From a virus, in the IMG/VR virus record IMGVR_UViG_3300032046_000016, positions 1-64,000 of that record: a stretch of DNA of 64,000 bases. One strand, written 5' to 3'. The position numbers and the translations under genes were made by a program. Positions 26,201 through 31,287 of this stretch are shown in pieces. Within the stretch, counting starts at the first letter, position 1. Every line of letters starts with the position of its first letter. The notes beneath the pieces were generated by a model. It was given only the letters and a program-made list of their open reading frames with translations, did no database searches and was not told the DNA's origin.

Positions 26201-26534
26201 CGGCCTTGATCGCCAGGACCTCGTCGGCCGACTGCACCGCCGAGCCGACTATGCTCACGAAGTGAGGGACGACCAGGACGGGATCGGTCAGCCGCTTCAG
26301 CACGCTGTCGTGCTTCATGCCCCGCTTGTCCATCTCGGCGACGATCCCAGCGTGGAGGGCGCGGCAGCGCTTCTGGCTCAGCGGCTTCTCGTGGACAAGG
26401 ACCTCGTTGCCCTTCTTCAGCTCGGCCCACCAGATATGCGTCAGGCGGTGGTCAGCGACAAGCCCGCCATCCGATACCTTCGACGGGTCGAACGTGTCGA
26501 TGTCCTTGATCTTGGCGATGTCCACAGCATTCAT
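23211..26534 (-). CDS. Multidomain protein: NTase-like, methyltransferase, DNA ligase, phosphoesterase-like, XkdF protease
   Basis: About 1,107 residues from the ATG at 26534 (a TTG at 26573 would add 13). Order: a nucleotidyltransferase-like region (about 90-125, GSAVQ ... GDVDLLYR); a class I SAM methyltransferase (about 195-340, VRLNLGCG, then WHFLEHLED and RVLKSGG); a linker with ALQAEDLEKV (about 346-368) also found in the capsid protein; an ATP-dependent ligase adenylation domain (Lys 413 in VKFNGYR, then VFDLP, EGAMVK near 564 and EWSKVK near 582); a region like the LigD 3'-phosphoesterase (about 763-955, FVYHHHY, HGDLRC); and an XkdF-type protease (about 976-1107, VYGPVLKPWPYID, GTWIMGVRV, GERTGFSI). 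XkdF is a prohead protease family. I see no internal stop or frameshift. Confidence 0.72.
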   Translation of the reverse strand: MNAVDIAKIKDIDTFDPSKVSDGGLVADHRLTHIWWAELKKGNEVLVHEKPLSQKRCRALHAGIVAEMDKRGMKHDSVLKRLTDPVLVVPHFVSIVGSAVQSADEVLAIKAGGNGSKPGDVDLLYRLEACDHNAGLIEGLTILMRKEVDPGKSGKPELHHVFSASGPHSDYVPLYDLVLRPVEERAVVTLKKAGPVRLNLGCGKEKLDGYVNIDARADVKPDVVHDLSQGIPWPDGSVDEVRAWHFLEHLEDQVAIMGEIWRVLKSGGVLAFEVPSTQGEGAFADPTHKSYWNKLSFQFYADPKLREEAGTTAEFEILDLEEETFEEPGLWETVHVRGRLRAVKPTTKALTADSPSGMALQAEDLEKVALKPFGKWIPPKPAVAEYTEFLSSSELWDHWAKDRIAGGLDVEVKFNGYRTVVQKAGGRVEIAFENIRDRAKVFPDLAKMLLAIPGDYILDCDMGMVRDGKRLPRTELDPLLADEPDLAGATVVLTVFDLPYREEDLHEKPWTERRTALEEFYAKNLKGKAAFAITSTTIVHDRAQMNAAILKASAVAMSEGAMVKTLDGPYGIGGSTNEWSKVKHVTELKVTVIDSKDNAGGSKTYTCGLLHGRDSYTNLQEYDGREYIDVGGVSDNGTYPLGAVLTVQVQELVSGPDKDGKPILYWVVPTVIDRDISRKDAYYANQAVDIARRAHVLQEPKQKVQTSGQVTCPEIADADFELLEVPDIGLIHLLKQGEGESRGERFLRLWETDWQRMWPPSGTGQFVYHHHYMGIKEEDAGKSEADLRKAGYRYHGDLRCQFSPKLMFHPVIFKPDTDDDGTDEFLAADHAPSFQCTWYGPPPVEWLKVGRGKPAVFKPGEAGASSKTYGMLFAVAYGTWDMGVWHRHSFELFLKDEKGDMKGRLVISSVPRPTGERFWLAQWPEDETPVADTKTLDEVADERRKRGDHWLVWAKPGEKPKLVDLKAKAVESRIVLKMLIIKAVEEEHLVYGPVLKPWPYIDLQDEVVKAEEIRKAAHGFMERFQQIGVMHVYDDPRLRVVESYLAPTDFELEGTDGKLHKVVKGTWIMGVRVNDPREWERVKKGERTGFSIEGRARRIPRKRSEIK
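24410..24425. promoter_or_regulatory. 16-bp palindrome inside the polyprotein gene
   Basis: GTCCAGACGTCTGGAC, identical to the copies at 3194 and 42563, here within coding sequence for Val-Gln-Thr-Ser-Gly. Exact conservation inside a gene points to selection for a DNA-binding site or to chance; it is part of the four-site set. Confidence 0.5.
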
Positions 26535-26542
26535 GACGACAA

Positions 26543-26569
26543 AGACCCCACCGAAAGACGGTGGGGTCT
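26543..26569 (-). terminator. Strong hairpin in front of the polyprotein gene
   Basis: An 11-bp perfect GC-rich stem (26543-26553 with 26559-26569) with a 5-base loop is followed on the minus strand by TTGTCG and, nine bases after the stem, by the ATG at 26534. It resembles a rho-independent terminator with a short U-tract. Its position right before a start codon suggests an attenuator or translation-limiting hairpin that keeps the protease-bearing protein low. The whole 26574-26616 gap contains nothing else. Confidence 0.55.
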
Positions 26570-26616
26570 CCAAGGGACCTCTTCGTTAAGTGCTGGGGAT
26601 CAGATTCAGCGCCAGG

Positions 26617-26835
26617 TCATTGCAGGCGGGCGGCCGTCCTGTTGATCTCGGCTACCAGCTCGTCAAGGGGCACCTCCCAGTAGTGCCAGGCCCCGTGGTG
26701 CTTCTGGCGCATTCGCACCACGATCACGTCACGTCTAAGGCATACCATAAACCAGGGCGCTCCGCAAGCACAATACTGAGCGCGCTCGGCACCCTCTGCC
26801 GGCGGCGTCTCATGGGCCTGCAGCTCCCGCGTCAT
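26617..26835 (-). CDS. Hypothetical small protein
   Basis: A 72-residue protein with a C-x-C pair (YCACGAPW) and a basic middle part (RMRQKHHGAWHYWEV). ATG at 26835 is used; a TTG at 26841 would make a TTGA overlap with the upstream stop and fits the AGGA sequence better. Unknown function; part of a run of small genes between head genes. Confidence 0.55.
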   Translation of the reverse strand: MTRELQAHETPPAEGAERAQYCACGAPWFMVCLRRDVIVVRMRQKHHGAWHYWEVPLDELVAEINRTAARLQ

Positions 26836-26837
26836 TG

Positions 26838-27125
26838 TCAACGATAGGATTCCTGCCCTACCGCTGCCCGCGCGGCCCGGCGTACCTCGCCGACTTCCCG
26901 GGCCGTCAGGCCCCATTCCTGGAGCTGCTCGTCGGACACGCCGTCAAGCTGCTCCCTGGTCAAGGTTGTCAGGCCACCGCCCAGCTCCACCACGTCGCCC
27001 TTCCAGCAGTCCATCAGGCGCTGCCGCAGGCGGGGCCGGATGCCCATCTCTTCCAGAAACGACGTGTCGTCCCGCCGGCTGACGGGATACGTCTTGACGA
27101 TCTTCGCAGCGCTACCATCAGGCAC
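26838..27125 (-). CDS. Hypothetical protein with C-terminal helical domain
   Basis: A 95-residue protein. GTG at 27125 is preceded by AGAGGAGG at six bases. The C-terminal half (LTREQLDGVSDEQLQEWGLTAREV) has the look of a helix-hairpin-helix or SAM-like domain. No catalytic motif. It overlaps the preceding gene by 8 bases. Confidence 0.6.
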   Translation of the reverse strand: MPDGSAAKIVKTYPVSRRDDTSFLEEMGIRPRLRQRLMDCWKGDVVELGGGLTTLTREQLDGVSDEQLQEWGLTAREVGEVRRAARAAVGQESYR

Positions 27126-27390
27126 GGCTGGCCTCCTCTGCCGGTTCTCTACCGCCACCGCCGCTCTCACCCTTCTCAAGGCGCGGGCCCCAATCCTCCG
27201 CGCGCTCTTCGACAGGCACGGCCATGAGCACGCGGCAGCGAAGGCAGGGCACCACGTAGAAGGTCGATGGCTCCCCCGCCGTCGGGCCGAAGTCCAGCAG
27301 ATGGAACTCCGACTCGCCCTCGACCTGGACGCTATGCAGGTTCGGCCGGTGGCCGATCAGGACGCACAGCAAGCGCTTAAACAGATTCAT
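27118..27390 (-). CDS. Hypothetical small protein with CxxC
   Basis: A 90-residue protein that starts MNLFKRLLCVLIGHR and contains one CLRC pair in a VPCLRCRVLMAVP context, probably half of a metal knuckle. The C-terminus is disordered and glycine-rich. It overlaps both neighbours by a few bases, consistent with co-translation. Confidence 0.6.
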   Translation of the reverse strand: MNLFKRLLCVLIGHRPNLHSVQVEGESEFHLLDFGPTAGEPSTFYVVPCLRCRVLMAVPVEERAEDWGPRLEKGESGGGGREPAEEASRA

Positions 27391-27707
27391 GGCCTCGCTC
27401 CCTCTGCGGCCAGCTCCTCGGGCTCGTCGGCGGTGACGTGCAGGGCGGCGGCCGGCAGTGGTGGAAGCATCTGGACGTCAGCCGCCTCTGCGGGCGCGGC
27501 ATGGAGCATCACCGCCGTCATGGCGTCGATCTGCGGGTTCCGGGCGCCATCGAGCAGACCGAGCAACGTCATGCCCGTGACGGTCCAGCCGGACGGCCAG
27601 CAGCCGCGGATGATGCGCTCTGCCGCCTCCGCGTCGTGGACGATGAAGGGTGCCTCCGCCACGACACTACCGTCCTGGTCGAGAACCTTGAGCACATGCA
27701 GCTCCAC
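27387..27707 (-). CDS. Hypothetical protein, first gene of a small operon
   Basis: A 106-residue acidic protein starting at GTG 27707 with GGAGGTG six bases upstream. It is the first gene after the 27.7-27.87 kb gap and has its own promoter (27735-27762). The C-terminus is Ala/Pro/Glu-rich. Unknown function. Confidence 0.6.
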   Translation of the reverse strand: MELHVLKVLDQDGSVVAEAPFIVHDAEAAERIIRGCWPSGWTVTGMTLLGLLDGARNPQIDAMTAVMLHAAPAEAADVQMLPPLPAAALHVTADEPEELAAEGARP

Positions 27708-27734
27708 GCTTCACCTCCGACAACTATCGCGCAG

Positions 27735-27762
27735 ATGATAACACAACGACTAAGCCCGTCAA
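27735..27762 (-). promoter_or_regulatory. Leftward promoter for the 27.7-19 kb head genes
   Basis: TTGACG (27757-27762), a 16-bp spacer and TATCAT (27735-27740) on the minus strand. It stands 28 bases before the GTG start at 27707 and could supply transcription for the scaffold and capsid genes downstream. Confidence 0.55.
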
Positions 27763-27768
27763 TCGACC

Positions 27769-27796
27769 TTGACAGCACGGACAGGCGTGCTACACT
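27769..27796 (+). promoter_or_regulatory. Rightward promoter for a candidate small RNA
   Basis: TTGACA (27769-27774), a 16-bp spacer ending in TGC and TACACT (27791-27796) on the plus strand. Its boxes match the promoter family used on the minus strand, yet no plus-strand gene follows. It is divergent from the promoter at 27735-27762, only 6 bp between their -35 boxes. Confidence 0.55.
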
Positions 27797-27802
27797 CAAG
27801 GT

Positions 27803-27864
27803 GCCCCTAAACAGGTGCCCTCCTGTGACGGAGCACAAGAGCGTCGGCGCCAGCCGGCGTTCTT
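27803..27864 (+). ncRNA. Candidate plus-strand regulatory RNA
   Basis: Downstream of the plus-strand promoter comes GGTGCCCTCCTGT (27814-27826), the exact antisense of the ACAGGAGGGCACC leader that precedes three minus-strand genes (starts at 41273, 46373 and 53374). It is followed by a hairpin (27837-27848 with 27853-27864, GCCA loop) that pairs fully only as plus-strand RNA, where two positions are G-U wobbles; on the minus strand these become A-C mismatches. The RNA would end near the MuF stop codon. No U-run follows, so the 3' end is uncertain. Confidence 0.4.
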
Positions 27865-27870
27865 GATGTC

Positions 27871-28887
27871 TCAGGCAGAGCGCCTCTGGCCGCTCCAAGG
27901 AACCTCCGGGCGGTCCCAGGCACAAGGATCGGCAGCGGCCTTTCGCAGCAGCTTGCCCACGCCAACCCAGCAGCGACGCGAGAACGGCGACACCCTGCAG
28001 CGGCAGCGTGGGTGTAGGGGAGGATGATCGTGGCCGCTCGGAAACATGCCCCCGAAATGGGCGCTGGGAGGCGACGGCGCCAGGAGGCCGGACCGGAGAG
28101 GCACCGCGCCGGCCGCCTCGTTGTCCCGGCAGCGTGAGCAGGCGCCAAACTGGCAGATCCACTCGACGTACTCCACGCCGTTCTGCTGGAAGGTCATCAG
28201 GCGGCCGATCTGCCGCGTGCGCTTCAGCTCGGTCCTGGCGATCAGCTCGGCGCGGTCCCGGTTCTGAACGATCTTGTCTATCTGGCCAGTCATGCGCTCC
28301 GGCCCGAAGTTGCCGGACAACCCGCGGAGGATGGAGTTGGCGATGGAGCGGCGGGTCTGCTCACGGATTCCCTTGATGCTGGAGCCCACGGTCAGCGACA
28401 GCATGCGCCGGATCGCTGGGTCGCGGAGAACGAAGCGCTCGGGCGGGAAGCCCTCGCCCTTCGGGCCCGCCTTCTTGACGTCCTGAGCGGTGTAGCCCAG
28501 CTCGGTCAGGGCGTCGGCGCCGCCCCGCTGGAAGCCCAGGATCGCGTCCAGCGCCAGGACCGTTCCCATCTTGGCCCACAGACGCTGCGCCTCCTCGCTA
28601 TCGTCCCAGGCTGCCAGCAGCCCCTCGATGCGGCTGCGCGTCGAGTTGGGCGACAGGCGCACCCATTCCTCGACCGGCATCGAACGGCGCAGCTCCGCGA
28701 ACAGGCGGAGGACACCGAGGCCGGCCTTTACCTCGTGGGGCTCAATCAGGTCGCGGGGTTTCGGGCGTGTGGGGAGCGGAAGACGGTAGCGTTGCTGGGG
28801 CGTCGCCGCCTTGAGGATGTCAGTCGCCGGAGGGCTGAGAGTCGTGGTCCTGTGCCTCCCTTCGGCGATAGCCGTTACGCTCTCCAA
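27871..28887 (-). CDS. MuF-like minor capsid / head morphogenesis protein
   Basis: A 338-residue protein. The C-terminal part has the MuF signature: IARTELKRTRQIGRLM, then CQFGACSRCRDNEAAGAV and PPLHPRCRCRV. MuF-type proteins sit inside the procapsid next to the portal and can be injected with DNA. The only start for the full frame is TTG at 28887, overlapping the previous gene by about 68 bases, without a clear Shine-Dalgarno. A 39-residue Arg-rich tail follows the conserved domain. The N-terminus has ILKAATP, similar to the portal N-terminus. Confidence 0.82.
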   Translation of the reverse strand: MESVTAIAEGRHRTTTLSPPATDILKAATPQQRYRLPLPTRPKPRDLIEPHEVKAGLGVLRLFAELRRSMPVEEWVRLSPNSTRSRIEGLLAAWDDSEEAQRLWAKMGTVLALDAILGFQRGGADALTELGYTAQDVKKAGPKGEGFPPERFVLRDPAIRRMLSLTVGSSIKGIREQTRRSIANSILRGLSGNFGPERMTGQIDKIVQNRDRAELIARTELKRTRQIGRLMTFQQNGVEYVEWICQFGACSRCRDNEAAGAVPLRSGLLAPSPPSAHFGGMFPSGHDHPPLHPRCRCRVSPFSRRCWVGVGKLLRKAAADPCAWDRPEVPWSGQRRSA

Positions 28888-29122
28888 TCGCCGCCATCAG
28901 CGCCTGCAGGAGAAGGTCCCAAGGTCCGAGGCGCCGGCGCGGAAAGCCGGTTACCCGGCCGTGGCGCCAGGCCACACGCGGTCGCCGCCGCTTCGACAGG
29001 AACACCACGTAGTTGCCCATCGTCGGGCTTCCCGTGCAGTCGTTGGCGATCAGCGCCGTCCCCAGGTGCTCCCGCGGGGCGGCGCCGGCCGCAGGCACGG
29101 ACTCGACCGTCACCCTCAACAT
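28820..29122 (-). CDS. Conserved phage hypothetical protein
   Basis: A 100-residue protein of a type often found beside phage portals: it opens MLRVTVESVP, continues GTALIANDCTGSPTMGNYVVFLS and ends with a WDLLLQAL helix. The family has no known function that I can name. ATG at 29122 overlaps the zinc-ribbon gene stop. Confidence 0.7.
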   Translation of the reverse strand: MLRVTVESVPAAGAAPREHLGTALIANDCTGSPTMGNYVVFLSKRRRPRVAWRHGRVTGFPRRRLGPWDLLLQALMAAIGERNGYRRREAQDHDSQPSGD

Positions 29123-29268
29123 ACCGCCACCGCCTCGGGAGACCGGTTCCTCTTTATCTGTTGCAGGAGAAGCCGTAGCGCGCATTGCAGGCACACGTAC
29201 TCTTCCTCAAGAGGGTCGAAGTGCAGATCGCCGCCGCACTTCGGGCAGGCCTTCAGTACGAGCCTCAC
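29116..29268 (-). CDS. Small zinc-ribbon protein (50 residues)
   Basis: GTG at 29268 overlaps the portal stop as GTGA. The protein has a full four-cysteine ribbon, CPKCGGD then VCLQC 17 residues later, and a basic C-terminal helix. It lies between portal and MuF genes and overlaps the next gene by seven bases. Role unknown. Confidence 0.7.
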   Translation of the reverse strand: MRLVLKACPKCGGDLHFDPLEEEYVCLQCALRLLLQQIKRNRSPEAVAVC

Positions 29269-30908
29269 ACCGCTAGCTGAAACAGCTCCTGCAGGTCCGC
29301 GCTCGCCGCCTTCTTCGTAGCCGCATCCACGCCGGCGTCCCGGAGGTCCTGGATCACGCTGTCGAAGTACCAGCGGATCTCGCCCTCGGTGTCCAGCTCC
29401 TGCATCGCCTTCTCGACCGCCACCTTCAGCGGGTCGGGAACCTGCGAGCTCAGGAACTTGCGCCGGCGGCCCCGCTCGCAGTCCTTGAGCGCGGCCCTCT
29501 TCCAGCGCCGCATCTCGTCCAGGACAGGCTGAGCGGCGTCGGCCTTCTGCGCCTTGCCTGCGCCCTCGGGCTGCACGAAGAGCGGAGTGGCCGCCTCGCC
29601 AGCCGGCACGAGGCCCTGATTCATCAGGAACGTATCGCCGCCCTCGTAGGGCTCCATGCCGCGCTTGGCGCGCCACTCGTTGCGGGTCTGCAGGCCGGAG
29701 CCGACCGCGCTCACGCCGACCGCCACCTCGTCGCTTTCCTTGGCGAAGTCCGGAACCTTGAACTGGATGCGCCAGCCCTTGATGCCCTTCCGCCAGAGGC
29801 GCCACATGTTCAGCGTCGTCTGCACGATCTCCTGCATGGGCTTGGCTTCCATCCAGTACAGGATCTGCTCCAGGCCCTCCAGGTTCGCGCGGTTGACGTC
29901 CTCGACCATGCCAAGCACGCCCGCCGATGCGCCCACGACGGACAGCATCTCGTTGCGGCTGAACGTCCGGCCCTTCAGGTACTCCGAGTCGCGGCCCGGA
30001 CCTGGACCGCTCACGAAGCTCTTGTAGTCGACGCCACCCTTCACGACAACGGCGTCGCGGTTGGCGTTCTCGACCCCCGCATACCAGGCCTCGATCTTAG
30101 CCTCCAGCGCTGCGAAATCGTCGTCCTCGATGTCCTCGGGCGCTGCCCACATGCCTGGTGGGGTGCGCTGATTGCGGAACGAGTTCTTGTTCCACGCCTG
30201 GGCGTACAGATCGGTGATAGCGGCGATGCGCAGCGACTCCAGGTCGGAGGCGGTCCACCGTCCCTCGATGTCGGGCACCTGGAAGTTCAGCACCTCGTCG
30301 ATGGCAAACTCGGCGGCTTTGCCCTCGAAGTACTGGATGTACGCCTTCTCCAGGTTGGGGAAGTAGCCCTTGGCGTCCACCATCGGCACCACCCGCCCCG
30401 GCATGACCACGAAGTCGATCTCGTCGCCGAAGCCGTTCTTGACGATCTCCCACGAGCAGAGGTTAAAGAGCTTCAGCCGGGCGAACGTCAGCCAGAGCTT
30501 GTGCACGGTGAGCTGCCACTGGCGGACGTTAATCACGGGCCCCTGGAGGTCGGGGTTAAAGAAGGTCCGCAGGTAGGCGCCAGCGTCGGGGTCGGGGTCT
30601 TCACCCTCTTCCAGCTCGTCGCGGGCCTCGACGATCTCCAGCGGCTGCGCCACGCAGATCAGGGCGATGCGCCGAATGGCGGCGCGCACCCAGGGTAGCG
30701 ACCGCCACAGGGCGACGAGCTCGAAGTGGCTGATCTGGGCGCTGCCCTCATACATGGCAGCCATCCCAGCGCCAAGCCCGTACAGGAAAGGTGGCCGCAT
30801 GAAGCTGCGCGGCTGCGGCGCGGACTTCGGCGATGGCGTCGCCGCCTTAATGACGCGCCGCTCGTGGCCAGGAGGAAGCCAGAGCTCAACCTCAGTCCCT
30901 GTCGTCAT
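29265..30908 (-). CDS. Portal protein
   Basis: A 547-residue HK97-type portal forming the dodecameric channel at the capsid vertex. Visible family marks: WRSLPWVRAAIRRIA near residue 70, a YFEGKAAEFAIDEVLNF strand, the stem region GRTFSRNEMLSVVGAS and a C-terminal crown with NQGLVPAGE. It follows terminase and precedes the MuF gene. ATG at 30908 overlaps the previous gene as ATGA. After residue 450 there is a charged helical extension. Confidence 0.88.
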   Translation of the reverse strand: MTTGTEVELWLPPGHERRVIKAATPSPKSAPQPRSFMRPPFLYGLGAGMAAMYEGSAQISHFELVALWRSLPWVRAAIRRIALICVAQPLEIVEARDELEEGEDPDPDAGAYLRTFFNPDLQGPVINVRQWQLTVHKLWLTFARLKLFNLCSWEIVKNGFGDEIDFVVMPGRVVPMVDAKGYFPNLEKAYIQYFEGKAAEFAIDEVLNFQVPDIEGRWTASDLESLRIAAITDLYAQAWNKNSFRNQRTPPGMWAAPEDIEDDDFAALEAKIEAWYAGVENANRDAVVVKGGVDYKSFVSGPGPGRDSEYLKGRTFSRNEMLSVVGASAGVLGMVEDVNRANLEGLEQILYWMEAKPMQEIVQTTLNMWRLWRKGIKGWRIQFKVPDFAKESDEVAVGVSAVGSGLQTRNEWRAKRGMEPYEGGDTFLMNQGLVPAGEAATPLFVQPEGAGKAQKADAAQPVLDEMRRWKRAALKDCERGRRRKFLSSQVPDPLKVAVEKAMQELDTEGEIRWYFDSVIQDLRDAGVDAATKKAASADLQELFQLAV

Positions 30909-31057
30909 CTCTTGCTCCTTCGGCGGGCACTAACCGAGCCAGGGAGGATCACGGCGGAGGCGACGCTCTTCCGCGCCTGCTTCCTCGCCTGATGCTTAGC
31001 TATCTCATTCGCCCTGTGCGCGGACGCGGCCCTGCGCTTCCTGGCGTTATGGCTCAC
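30905..31057 (-). CDS. Small very basic protein (50 residues)
   Basis: GTG at 31057 and TGA at 30905-30907 give GTGA and ATGA overlaps with both neighbours, which is the main support. About a third of the residues are Arg or Lys (NARKRRA, QARKQARKS, ARRRSKR). It could bind DNA or RNA. No family recognised. Confidence 0.6.
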   Translation of the reverse strand: MSHNARKRRAASAHRANEIAKHQARKQARKSVASAVILPGSVSARRRSKR

Positions 31058-31287
31058 CCGCCGCCACCGTTCCGCTTTCCCTGTTGCTGTGCCTTCTCAG
31101 CGACCTCGGCCGCCAGCCGGCGATAGGTCGGTCGGGCGGCCACGACGTCCTGGCAGTGGCGCAGGGAGAACATGAAGTGAACCGGATCGCTCGGGGATTG
31201 CTGGGGCAGTTGGGAGAAGGCGGTCCAGGCGGCCGTTAGGTGCTCAAGAAGTGCCTTCTCAGCGTCGGTCAGGCCAGTCTCGCTCAC
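31054..31287 (-). CDS. Small helical protein, Acb2/Tad1-hairpin-like
   Basis: A 77-residue helical protein: LTDAEKALLEHLTAAWTAF, then LPQQSPSDPVHFMFSLRHCQDVVAARP. This pattern (two helices with a Pro-x-Asp turn and a His/Gln-rich second helix) recalls small phage proteins often labelled Acb2/Tad1 hairpin domain. In characterised Acb2 proteins the fold sponges cyclic nucleotides of CBASS defence. Whether this one binds nucleotides cannot be told by eye. It lies between terminase and portal. Confidence 0.6.
   Translation of the reverse strand: MSETGLTDAEKALLEHLTAAWTAFSQLPQQSPSDPVHFMFSLRHCQDVVAARPTYRRLAAEVAEKAQQQGKRNGGGG

Noticed and set aside
23211-26534. The polyprotein as an artefact of two genes joined by a sequencing error
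   Set aside because: The frame is continuous, each domain stays in the same frame with good linkers, and no alternative start with a strong Shine-Dalgarno is obvious at the domain borders; still worth checking by read mapping.
23208-26645. A 1,145-codon plus-strand frame opposite the polyprotein gene
   Set aside because: It is the antisense shadow of a GC-rich gene with strong third-position bias; the translation is rich in Leu, Val, His and Arg without domain motifs, while the minus strand shows clear enzyme motifs.
27815-28027. A 70-codon plus-strand frame starting in the candidate small RNA
   Set aside because: It starts with a GTG without Shine-Dalgarno and continues antisense into the MuF gene; composition is shadow-like.
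27569-28162. A 197-codon minus-strand frame across the 27.7-27.87 kb gap
   Set aside because: It covers the end of the MuF gene and the start of the next gene in the wrong frame; Arg/Ser-rich and without domain, despite AGGAGGGCACC inside.
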